A DNA stretch of 8,048 nt, taken from contig JAZPZL010000087.1 in assembly GCA_045544655.1 (NCBI GenBank), positions 1 through 8,048 of the forward strand, in the 5' to 3' direction. A program made the translations under genes and the position numbers. Shown one piece after another: positions 1-4,900 of this stretch (positions within the stretch are counted from its first letter, which is position 1; the number at the start of each line of letters is the position of its first letter). The DNA comes from RGIG5579 sp045544655. GTDB taxonomy: Bacteria; Bacillota; Clostridia; Oscillospirales; SIG627. The notes below the pieces were generated by a model, which did no database searches, had not been told where the DNA came from, and was given only the letters and a program-made list of their open reading frames with translations.

Positions 1-22
1 CCTAGAACAAAAATGTTCCATC

Positions 23-57
23 AAAAAAAAGAACCGACAAAAGTTTTGTGTCGATTC
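23..57 (-). terminator. Intrinsic terminator of the integrase gene
   Basis: Read on the minus strand, GAATCGACA pairs with TGTCGGTTC (9 bp, one G-T wobble) and is followed by eight T residues (bases 30 down to 23). It lies about 50 bp past the integrase stop codon. The plus-strand side also ends in a T-rich run (58-62), so the hairpin could stop transcription from the left as well. Confidence 0.8.
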
Positions 58-70
58 TTTTTCATTTATA

Positions 71-129
71 TCAATTTGTATTGATTTGTACTTTTGTGGT
101 TTGCTCAACTATTTTTTATTTTGATTTGT
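71..129. repeat. Short direct repeats TCAATTTGT/TTGATTTGT near the integrase 3' end
   Basis: Three related 9-mers are present: TCAATTTGT at 71-79, TTGATTTGT at 81-89 and an exact second TTGATTTGT at 121-129. The first two are tandem 10-bp units sharing the tail ATTTGTA; the third lies inside the last codons of the integrase gene. Short direct repeats beside an integrase can be arm-type binding sites, but the region is AT-rich and chance is possible. Confidence 0.3.
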
Positions 130-1049
130 TCTCTTTTACGCCGGTTAAAGGTATCTAGCGGATTGAGAGCATCGTAATTCTTTTGAAGATCTGCACCGTA
201 AATGTTGACGTAGTGCCGTGTCATATCCATTGTGGAATGGCCGAGCAGTGCCTGAAGCTGTATGATGCCGCCGCCCGCAAGGATAAAGTTTTTGGCAAAG
301 GTGTGCCGGAACAAATGAGCTGACGTTTTAGTTACACCTCTCAATTTGTTATAATGGGAGAGACCTTGCTGAAAAGAACTGCGTGAGAGTTGGCCACCGT
401 CTTGAGAAGGGAAGAGGTAATCGTCAATGTTATATTCCCACGTGCGCAAGTAATCTTTCAAAACACTCTTCAGACTCTTGGAGAGGGGAATGATTTGTTG
501 ACGGCGATTCTTCGTGGTTCTCAGATGGATGGTGTTTGCGGTAAAATCAACGTCTCCGATCTTTATATTCAAAATTGTACTGACGCGGTTCCCGGTCGCC
601 ATCATGTAATTCACAGCAGCCCACATTCTCCAATCCGTCCAAGTAGTAGTATGCGGCCGCGCAAGCAAGCGCGCCAGTTCAGCATCGGTGTAGGGTTCTT
701 TGATTTCTTTGTTTTCTTTCAATAACTTGATTTTGAAGCCTACCATGTATTCACGTTCTGCACAAAACTTGAAGAAAACACGCAGTCCTCGGATTCTGGA
801 ATTGAGCGAAGTGACTTTCTTTCCTTTATCCAATTCGGAGACAATAAATTCCTCATAAACATCTTGATTTACTTGGTCGATGAATTTTACCGGACAATAC
901 TTTTTGAAGTAATCCAGATCCTCTTGGTAATAAGTCAGCGTGTGCGGGGAAAGGTTGCGAAGCTTACAATCTCGCAGAAAACGTCGGATTGCATCCTCCA
1001 AAGATACCCGATTGATTTCATCGTAATTCAGTATGATTTTCTTGCCCAC
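105..1049 (-). CDS. Tyrosine recombinase / phage-type integrase
   Basis: A 314-residue site-specific recombinase that would cut and rejoin DNA at attachment sites through a covalent 3'-phosphotyrosine. An N-terminal SAM-like core-binding domain spans about residues 15-100 (SLEDAIRRFLRDC... SPHTLTYYQEDL) and the catalytic domain about 120-290. All six active-site positions are visible: Arg155 (TGNRVS), Lys180 (TTKNRR), His245 and Arg248 (HLFRH), His271 (LLGHS) and nucleophile Tyr280 (TRHYVN). It therefore looks intact. The reading frame stays open 38 codons further upstream, into the 3' part of the tRNA-Leu gene, but I chose the GTG at 1049 because AAGGAG (minus strand, 1064-1059) lies 9 nt before it. 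The gene sits directly downstream of tRNA-Leu, the classical insertion site for such elements. No excisionase or other element genes are in view. Family assignment is firm; the parent element type (ICE, prophage, island) is unknown. Confidence 0.95.
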   Translation of the reverse strand: MGKKIILNYDEINRVSLEDAIRRFLRDCKLRNLSPHTLTYYQEDLDYFKKYCPVKFIDQVNQDVYEEFIVSELDKGKKVTSLNSRIRGLRVFFKFCAEREYMVGFKIKLLKENKEIKEPYTDAELARLLARPHTTTWTDWRMWAAVNYMMATGNRVSTILNIKIGDVDFTANTIHLRTTKNRRQQIIPLSKSLKSVLKDYLRTWEYNIDDYLFPSQDGGQLSRSSFQQGLSHYNKLRGVTKTSAHLFRHTFAKNFILAGGGIIQLQALLGHSTMDMTRHYVNIYGADLQKNYDALNPLDTFNRRKREQIKIKNS

Positions 1050-1083
1050 TAGATTCTTCTCCTTTTCCGCAAAAAATCTAGTG
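1047..1083 (-). promoter_or_regulatory. Inverted repeat enclosing the integrase ribosome-binding site
   Basis: Perfect 9-bp inverted repeat CACTAGATT (1083-1075) and AATCTAGTG (1055-1047) on the minus strand, with a 19-nt loop. The loop contains the AAGGAG Shine-Dalgarno and the 3' arm contains the GTG start codon. As RNA it could limit integrase translation; as DNA it could bind a dimeric protein. The arms resemble those of the tRNA anticodon stem (see findings). The function is inferred. Confidence 0.5.
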
Positions 1084-1094
1084 TTATGAAAAAC

Positions 1095-1135
1095 AAAAAA
1101 ATAACTCCTTGAAACCCTAGGGATTTCAAGGAGTT
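1095..1135 (-). terminator. Terminator of tRNA-Leu
   Basis: A strong hairpin begins on the base after the encoded CCA end. On the minus strand, AACTCCTTGAAA pairs with TTTCAAGGAGTT (12 bp) around the internal CCCTAGGG. It is followed by ATTTTTTTG. It separates the tRNA transcript from the integrase gene, whose start lies about 45 bp beyond the T-tract. Confidence 0.9.
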
Positions 1136-1222
1136 TGGTGCGGATGACGAGACTTGAACTCACACAGTATTGCTACCACTAGAACCTGAATCTAGCGCGT
1201 CTGCCAATTCCGCCACATCCGC
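1136..1222 (-). tRNA. tRNA-Leu (anticodon CAG)
   Basis: An 87-nt class II tRNA with encoded CCA (1138-1136). The acceptor stem is GCGGATG/CATCCGC with discriminator A, and the D-arm contains AATTGGCAG. The anticodon stem CTAGA/TCTAG encloses the loop TTCAGGT, giving anticodon CAG (1188-1186), which reads CUG. A short variable arm (GGTA/TACT) follows, then the T-loop TTCAAGT. The T-stem GTGAG/CTCGT has two adjacent wobble pairs at its base, a little unusual. The flanking promoter and terminator make this a single-gene transcription unit. It is the likely insertion target of the neighbouring integrase. Confidence 0.95.
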
Positions 1223-1312
1223 ATATATGTCCTCTAAATTTTACACGGCGAGGACGTCCGAGGTGGGCCACGTAGGCTGATCCACATAGTGTGAACTTTT
1301 GCTCACCCGATG

Positions 1313-1341
1313 ATTATAGCAAAGGAAACCGAAAAAGTCAA
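1313..1341 (-). promoter_or_regulatory. Promoter of tRNA-Leu
   Basis: On the minus strand, TTGACT (1341-1336), a 17-bp spacer and a perfect TATAAT (1318-1313). The expected start is near 1306, leaving a leader of about 84 nt before the mature tRNA, which would need processing by RNase P. The leader holds a small hairpin (GTGAGC, AAAA loop, GTTCAC) just after the start. I see no gene between 1223 and 1475 apart from this leader and the divergent plsC promoter. Confidence 0.9.
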
Positions 1342-1411
1342 GATGCTTTTGAGAAAAAATTAAAAGATTGGAGATTTTTTTGTTTCCGTCATTGCTTTCC
1401 GTTGATCTTTG

Positions 1412-1440
1412 TTGACATTGCAATGCTTTTGTAGTAAAAT
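1412..1440 (+). promoter_or_regulatory. Promoter of the plsC-like gene
   Basis: A perfect TTGACA (1412-1417), a 17-bp spacer and TAAAAT (1435-1440) form a strong sigma-A-type promoter. The start is expected near 1447, leaving about 29 nt of leader that includes the ribosome-binding site. Confidence 0.85.
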
Positions 1441-1475
1441 TCCGTCAGTAACTCGGAAAGGAGAAATTGAGAGAA

Positions 1476-2264
1476 ATGCTCTTGCGTGTGTTCTTTTGGC
1501 TTGGTGGCGCTTTAAGCCTTGTCTGGTGTTTTTTTGCAAAGTCCTTCTGGCTTTTGCTTCCCTTGTGGGTGCTTCTTTTTGCGGGAATCACTTGTCTTGC
1601 GATTTTTTATCTGTTTCTCATCAGTCTGTTTTGTTATTACGGTAAAAAGCCTTTTGAAAAAGATAATGCCTTCCTGCGTTCGCTGGCGTATCATACCATG
1701 GACTGCATTTTGGAATTTTTCCGTTTTCGCGTGAAGGGAGAGGGGATTGAGAGAATTCCCGAGGAGCCTTGCGTTTTGGTATGCAATCACCTTTCTCGCT
1801 TTGATCCTATGGTCACCTTTGTTCTGATGAAGGGCAGAAGGCTTGGCTTTTTGTCGAAGAAAGAAAATATGCGGATCCCAATTGCGGGTCCCATCATTCA
1901 AAAGATCGGTTTTCTTCCCTTGGATCGGGAAAATCCCATCCGAGCGATGCGTACCGTTCATCAGGGAGCAAAGCTGATTTCCACCCAAGGATTTACCATG
2001 GGCATTTATCCCGAAGGAACCCGAAGCTTTGACGGGAAGCTTCTGGAATTCAAAACGGGTGCTTTCGTAATGGCAAAGCGAGCCGCTTGCCCTATGGTCA
2101 TTTGTAAGATTGAAGGAACAAACGCCTATCACGGCAGATTTCCCTTCCGCAGGACCGATACCACCTTTACGGTGCTGGAGGTGGTTTCGGCAGAGCAGAT
2201 CAAGTCAATGAAGCCCGAAGTGCTTTCCGATTATGCCCGTGGGGTGATCGAAGCGGCACTGTAA
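1476..2264 (+). CDS. plsC: 1-acyl-sn-glycerol-3-phosphate acyltransferase (PlsC family)
   Basis: Predicted membrane enzyme that adds the second acyl chain to lysophosphatidic acid to give phosphatidic acid, the precursor of membrane phospholipids. Of its 262 residues, the first 55 are very hydrophobic and form probably two transmembrane segments. Family motifs follow in order: NHLSRFD (the HX4D catalytic pair His105 and Asp110), FLPLDREN (motif II, about 146-153), YPEGTRS (motif III, about 178-184) and CPMVICKIEGT (motif IV). The start is uncertain: GGAAAGGAG (1455-1463) lies 12 nt before ATG 1476 but only 3 nt before an in-frame TTG at 1467, so I prefer ATG. It forms a monocistronic unit with its own promoter and a shared terminator. 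The family call is firm; the exact acyl acceptor is inferred. Confidence 0.92.
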   Translation: MLLRVFFWLGGALSLVWCFFAKSFWLLLPLWVLLFAGITCLAIFYLFLISLFCYYGKKPFEKDNAFLRSLAYHTMDCILEFFRFRVKGEGIERIPEEPCVLVCNHLSRFDPMVTFVLMKGRRLGFLSKKENMRIPIAGPIIQKIGFLPLDRENPIRAMRTVHQGAKLISTQGFTMGIYPEGTRSFDGKLLEFKTGAFVMAKRAACPMVICKIEGTNAYHGRFPFRRTDTTFTVLEVVSAEQIKSMKPEVLSDYARGVIEAAL

Positions 2265-2299
2265 AAAAGAGTCAAATGCAGCTGCATTTGACTCTTTTT
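2264..2299. terminator. Bidirectional terminator between plsC-like and HIT genes
   Basis: A perfect 36-bp palindrome centred between 2281 and 2282, with core GAGTCAAATGCA and its complement. It is flanked by A5 on one side and T5 on the other, so it can work as an intrinsic terminator in both directions. It overlaps the last base of the plsC-like stop codon and ends 3 bp before the HIT stop codon (2303-2305), serving the two convergent genes. Confidence 0.9.
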
Positions 2300-2302
2300 C
2301 TC

Positions 2303-2722
2303 TTACAGATTGTCTTTGATCTTTTGGATCATTTCGGCGTATTCTCCGTCGGTCAGATAAACCTTACCGGGATTCATCTGGAAGGTGGAGCCGTATTCGT
2401 CGCCGCCCTCGTACTTGGGAACCAGGTGCATATGCAAGTGGCAGCCGGTGTCACCGTAAGCACCGTAGTTTACCTTTTTGGGGGAGAATGCCTTGTGCAG
2501 GGCGTTTGCCGCCTGGCAAACGTCTGCCATGAAAGCGTTTCTTTCTTCTTCGGAAATGTTTACGATCTCACTGACGTGATCCTTGTATGCCACGATGACT
2601 CTGCCGGGCTTGGACTGCTCCTTAAACAAGATCAGATCGGAAACGGATAGCGGGCAGATGTAAATACCGAACTGGTCCAAAAGCTCGCCACCCATACAGT
2701 AAGCGCAATTTTGATCTTTCAT
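2303..2722 (-). CDS. HIT-family nucleotide-binding protein
   Basis: A 139-residue cytosolic protein of the histidine-triad family, whose members hydrolyse or transfer nucleotidyl groups from AMP-linked or dinucleoside polyphosphate substrates. The signature HLHMHL (His95, His97, His99) is preceded by NYGAYGDTGC, as expected for the nucleotide-binding loop. The N-terminus has a CxxC pair (CAYC, Cys6 and Cys9), with a further Cys23, often a zinc site in this family. Length is typical. The start is set by AAAAGGAG, which lies 6 nt before the ATG. It follows purC on the same strand, but a terminator hairpin stands between them and I see no separate promoter. The physiological substrate cannot be deduced. 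Confidence 0.93.
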   Translation of the reverse strand: MKDQNCAYCMGGELLDQFGIYICPLSVSDLILFKEQSKPGRVIVAYKDHVSEIVNISEEERNAFMADVCQAANALHKAFSPKKVNYGAYGDTGCHLHMHLVPKYEGGDEYGSTFQMNPGKVYLTDGEYAEMIQKIKDNL

Positions 2723-2740
2723 AATGTTCTCCTTTTGTAA

Positions 2741-2768
2741 AAAAGAGACGGGGAAAACCGTCTCTTTT
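2741..2768 (-). terminator. Terminator or attenuator between purC and the HIT gene
   Basis: On the minus strand, AAAAGAGACGG pairs with CCGTCTCTTTT (11 bp) around a 6-nt loop and runs into a T-tract (to 2739). It begins 6 bp after the purC stop codon and ends only a few bases before the HIT ribosome-binding site. Confidence 0.85.
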
Positions 2769-2774
2769 GCGTTT

Positions 2775-3470
2775 TTATTTCAGCTTGCGAAGCTTTTCGA
2801 TGAGCATTCTGCTGCAATCCAGCTGATTGGGAATGTTGCCGTTCTCATCCTTCACGCGCCAGATATCGGGGGTGATCTCGTCTGCTACGTAGATCTTACC
2901 GCTTTCATCGTAACCAACTTCGATCTTGAAGTCGATGAGGGTGAGGTTCAGAGAAGCAAGCTCCTTCTTCAGAACTTCGCCTACCTTTACGGTAATATCC
3001 AAAGCTTCCTGATACTGACCTTCCTTCAGGATGCCCTTCATCAGGCAGATTCTTTCGCTGATCAGGGGATCGCCCTGCTCGTCGCTTTTGAGGGTAACCT
3101 CGGTGTAGGGGGGATCAAAGGGGATGCCTTCGTCCAGTTCAAATCTGCGGCACATACTGCCTGCGGTAAAGTAGCGGAGAACAAACTCCAAACGAGGAAC
3201 GGTGAGGTTGCGAACCTTCATCAGCCCCTGGGAAACGTCGCCACCGAGATAATGGGTGGGAATGCCGTTTTTCTCCATCAGCTCAAAGAAGTAGTTGGAG
3301 ATCTCCAGACCGATCTTACCCTTGCCTTCCACACTACCGCCTACGGTGTTGGAGCCGGGATCGAAAACGCCGTTTTCACCGGTCATAGAATCCTTGAAAA
3401 GCAGATGCACGATGCCGGTTTCTTCATCAAGGAGAACGTTTTTGGTTTTGCCTTCGTAAAGTTTTTTCAT
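2775..3470 (-). CDS. purC: SAICAR synthetase (PurC), divergent subgroup
   Basis: Phosphoribosylaminoimidazole-succinocarboxamide synthase joins CAIR and aspartate using ATP in de novo purine synthesis. The 231-residue protein starts with the family's KLYEGKTKNV and carries VEGKGKIGLEIS, NGIPTHYLGGD, an AGSMCRRF segment (about 103-110), EVTLKSDEQGDP (124-135) and LIDFKIEVG followed by ADEITPDIWRV (about 178-206). Several blocks differ from textbook PurC: LRYFTAGS replaces VRNxxAGS, EVTLKSDE replaces EYYYKDDE, and DEITPDIWR replaces DEISPDTCR. Overall layout and length fit, so I call a divergent but functional enzyme. The start is supported by AAGGAG 8 nt upstream of ATG. No other pur genes are adjacent, so it is apparently a stand-alone purC. 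Confidence 0.9.
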   Translation of the reverse strand: MKKLYEGKTKNVLLDEETGIVHLLFKDSMTGENGVFDPGSNTVGGSVEGKGKIGLEISNYFFELMEKNGIPTHYLGGDVSQGLMKVRNLTVPRLEFVLRYFTAGSMCRRFELDEGIPFDPPYTEVTLKSDEQGDPLISERICLMKGILKEGQYQEALDITVKVGEVLKKELASLNLTLIDFKIEVGYDESGKIYVADEITPDIWRVKDENGNIPNQLDCSRMLIEKLRKLK

Positions 3471-3511
3471 TTTTTTGACTCCTTAGAATAAATTTCCTGT
3501 TCGGACGGAAC

Positions 3512-3541
3512 ATTATATCACGAAAAAACGCGGTTTGGCAA
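3512..3541 (-). promoter_or_regulatory. Promoter of purC
   Basis: On the minus strand, TTGCCA (3541-3536), an 18-bp spacer and a perfect TATAAT (3517-3512). The short leader contains one CCGAAC hexamer, the core of the Gram-positive PurBox, but no second inverted copy. Purine repressor control is therefore not supported. Confidence 0.75.
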
Positions 3542-3570
3542 GAAAAATCTTGCATTTTTTTGAAATTTTT

Positions 3571-4329
3571 TTACAGAATGCCGGAATGATCCACGGGGTA
3601 CAGGATGCGAAGCTGATTCATTTTGCTCTGGTAAGCCTTCTGCTGAGCCTCTGCAAGAAGATGCTGAGAAAGCTCTTCCTTTACGTCCTCGAAGGTAACG
3701 GGCTTTGCTTCGTTCTTCTTGTCCAGACGGATCAGGTGGAAGCCAAACTGGGTCTGTACGGGACCGCGAAGCTCGCCAACTTCCATTTCAAAACAAGCCT
3801 TGTCGAACTCGGGAACCATCTGCCCCTTGCCGAATTCACCCAGATCGCCGCCGCGCTGAGAGGAGGGGCAGGTGCTGAATGCCTTTGCGGCATCCTCAAA
3901 GCTCATTTCGCCGCTTTCGATCTTGGAAAGGATATCCTTCGCCTTTTCCTCGGTCTCAACCAGAATATGACTTGCGGAAACGGTCTCCTGACCGATGAAT
4001 TCCTCGGCGTGTTCATCAAAATACTTCTTTACTTCTTCATCCTTTACCTTTACCTCACGCAGGAATTTTTCTACGTAGAAGTTGGAAAGAAGCTCCTTCT
4101 TCAGTTTTTCCAGCTCTGCCTTGTACTCGGCATCCATCTCCAGAAGGTTTTTCTTTGCATCCATAAAGATCAGCTCCTTGTTGATAAGCTGCTCCAGGAT
4201 CGCCTGTTTGCCCTGGGGATTGTTGTACTGCTGAGCGCGCTGACCCAGATTCATCAAGGTTCTTTGTACGTCTGCCTCGGTAATGGCCTTTCCGCCTACC
4301 ATGGCAAGGACTTTGTTTTGGGTATCCAT
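3571..4329 (-). CDS. Parvulin-type peptidyl-prolyl cis-trans isomerase, cytosolic
   Basis: A 252-residue protein with a PpiC/rotamase domain at about residues 117-202, marked by SASHILVET (His121), a SFEDAAKAFSTCPS stretch, RGGDLGEFGKGQMVPEFD and the closing FGFHLIRLD (His198). The N-terminal part is an alpha-helical SurA/PrsA-like chaperone region (about 1-115), and a helical tail follows the rotamase domain. It should accelerate prolyl isomerisation during protein folding. Unlike PrsA, it has no signal peptide or lipobox at its N-terminus (MDTQNKVLAMVGGKAIT), so it should act in the cytosol. The frame is open 11 codons further upstream, but AAAGGAG lies 8 nt before the ATG at 4329, and the longer version would start upstream of the likely transcription start. 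It is read from its own promoter. No clear intrinsic terminator separates it from purC, so some read-through is possible. Confidence 0.92.
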   Translation of the reverse strand: MDTQNKVLAMVGGKAITEADVQRTLMNLGQRAQQYNNPQGKQAILEQLINKELIFMDAKKNLLEMDAEYKAELEKLKKELLSNFYVEKFLREVKVKDEEVKKYFDEHAEEFIGQETVSASHILVETEEKAKDILSKIESGEMSFEDAAKAFSTCPSSQRGGDLGEFGKGQMVPEFDKACFEMEVGELRGPVQTQFGFHLIRLDKKNEAKPVTFEDVKEELSQHLLAEAQQKAYQSKMNQLRILYPVDHSGIL

Positions 4330-4365
4330 ATTCGTTTCTCCTTTGTGTGAAAAAATTACCACGAC

Positions 4366-4394
4366 AGTATATCATATTCTGCAATGAAAATCAA
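4366..4394 (-). promoter_or_regulatory. Promoter of the prolyl isomerase gene
   Basis: On the minus strand, TTGATT (4394-4389), a 17-bp spacer and TATACT (4371-4366). The expected start is around 4359, about 30 nt before the ATG. It is divergent from the cwlJ-like gene, and the whole intergenic region is only 120 bp. Confidence 0.8.
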
Positions 4395-4414
4395 GGCGCA
4401 TACACCATTTTTTT

Positions 4415-4440
4415 CTCCTTTCATAAAATGAAAAAAGGAG
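4415..4440 (+). promoter_or_regulatory. Inverted repeat covering the Shine-Dalgarno of the cwlJ-like gene
   Basis: CTCCTTT (4415-4421) is complementary to AAAGGAG (4434-4440), with a 12-nt loop. The latter is most of the Shine-Dalgarno. If transcription begins upstream of 4415, the leader can hide the ribosome-binding site. A CATAAAAT (4422-4429) and a CATACACC (4399-4406) resemble sigma-E/sigma-K -10 elements, but I could not match a -35 at the usual spacing, so no sporulation promoter is claimed. Confidence 0.35.
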
Positions 4441-4449
4441 GTGATGATC

Positions 4450-4887
4450 TTGGCTTATTCCGATCGGGAGCTGCTGGCAAGGCTGATCGAGTGCGAAGCG
4501 GGGGGAGAAGGGGACAACGGAATGCGCGCCGTGGCAAGCGTGGTGATGAACAGAGTCCGCACGACCTCGGGAGAATACGGAAGAGTGGGGAATACCGTTC
4601 GCGCCGTCGTTTTTCAGCCGGGGCAATTCGTCTGCGCGATGGAAAGCGTTGGGGGCGAATATAATCCTCAAAATATCTATAATATGAATCCTACCCGAGA
4701 GCATTATTCCATTGCCGATTGGGCGATTGCGGGGAACCGTTTGACCGGTCTCGGCTCCGCCCTTTGGTTTTTCAATCCCTATTCCGCCACTTGTCCCGAG
4801 TATTTCCCGTCCAGGGTAGGCTCATTTACGGCTCGCATCGGCGGTCATTGCTTTTACAGTCCGACCTCTGCCTACAACCAAACCTAG
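4450..4887 (+). CDS. Cell-wall/spore-cortex hydrolase, CwlJ/SleB family
   Basis: A 145-residue protein consisting of little more than a Hydrolase_2 (SleB catalytic) domain. This domain degrades peptidoglycan, in spores the cortex containing muramic-lactam. Family features are the catalytic-type Glu in IECEAGGEG (Glu16), the helix AVASVVMNRVR, VVFQPGQFVCAM and the C-terminal block ALWFFNPYSATCPEYFP...GGHCFYSP. It lacks a signal peptide and a peptidoglycan-binding domain, as does CwlJ (unlike SleB). The start is TTG at 4450: the almost perfect AGGAGGTGAT (4436-4445) puts this codon at 8 nt, whereas GTG 4441 and ATG 4444 lie inside the Shine-Dalgarno itself. A GerQ-like gene follows 13 bp downstream, which supports the CwlJ role in germination. 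No experimental function can be assigned from sequence. Confidence 0.88.
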   Translation: MAYSDRELLARLIECEAGGEGDNGMRAVASVVMNRVRTTSGEYGRVGNTVRAVVFQPGQFVCAMESVGGEYNPQNIYNMNPTREHYSIADWAIAGNRLTGLGSALWFFNPYSATCPEYFPSRVGSFTARIGGHCFYSPTSAYNQT

Positions 4888-4900
4888 AAAGGAGATTCTT

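Noticed and set aside
1..8. CTAGAAC at the window's left edge as a second attachment site matching the tRNA (1179-1185)
   Set aside because: Only 7 bases match and the sequence diverges at once. An attachment repeat would normally be longer; more left-hand sequence would decide.
4..19. GAAC-AAAAAT-GTTC as a LexA/DinR box
   Set aside because: The half-sites are separated by 6 bp rather than the 4 bp of the Gram-positive LexA consensus, and no promoter is seen beside it.
1050..1163. Upstream extension of the integrase reading frame into the tRNA gene
   Set aside because: The open frame runs back to 1163, but it crosses the tRNA terminator and the tRNA 3' end. A good ribosome-binding site marks GTG 1049 instead.
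1241..1423. Minus-strand 60-codon open frame
   Set aside because: It runs through the tRNA promoter, has no ribosome-binding site and shows no recognisable protein features.
1512..2132. Minus-strand 206-codon frame opposite the plsC-like gene
   Set aside because: The plus-strand frame carries all PlsC motifs, a promoter and a terminator; the antisense frame has none.
3499..3511. PurBox (PurR operator) in the purC leader
   Set aside because: Only one CCGAAC core is present; the flanks do not fit and the partner inverted copy is missing.
3538..3561. Terminator-like hairpin GCAAG-AAAAAT-CTTGC plus T-tract on the plus strand
   Set aside because: No plus-strand gene ends here. The stem is only 5 bp and coincides with the purC promoter on the other strand.
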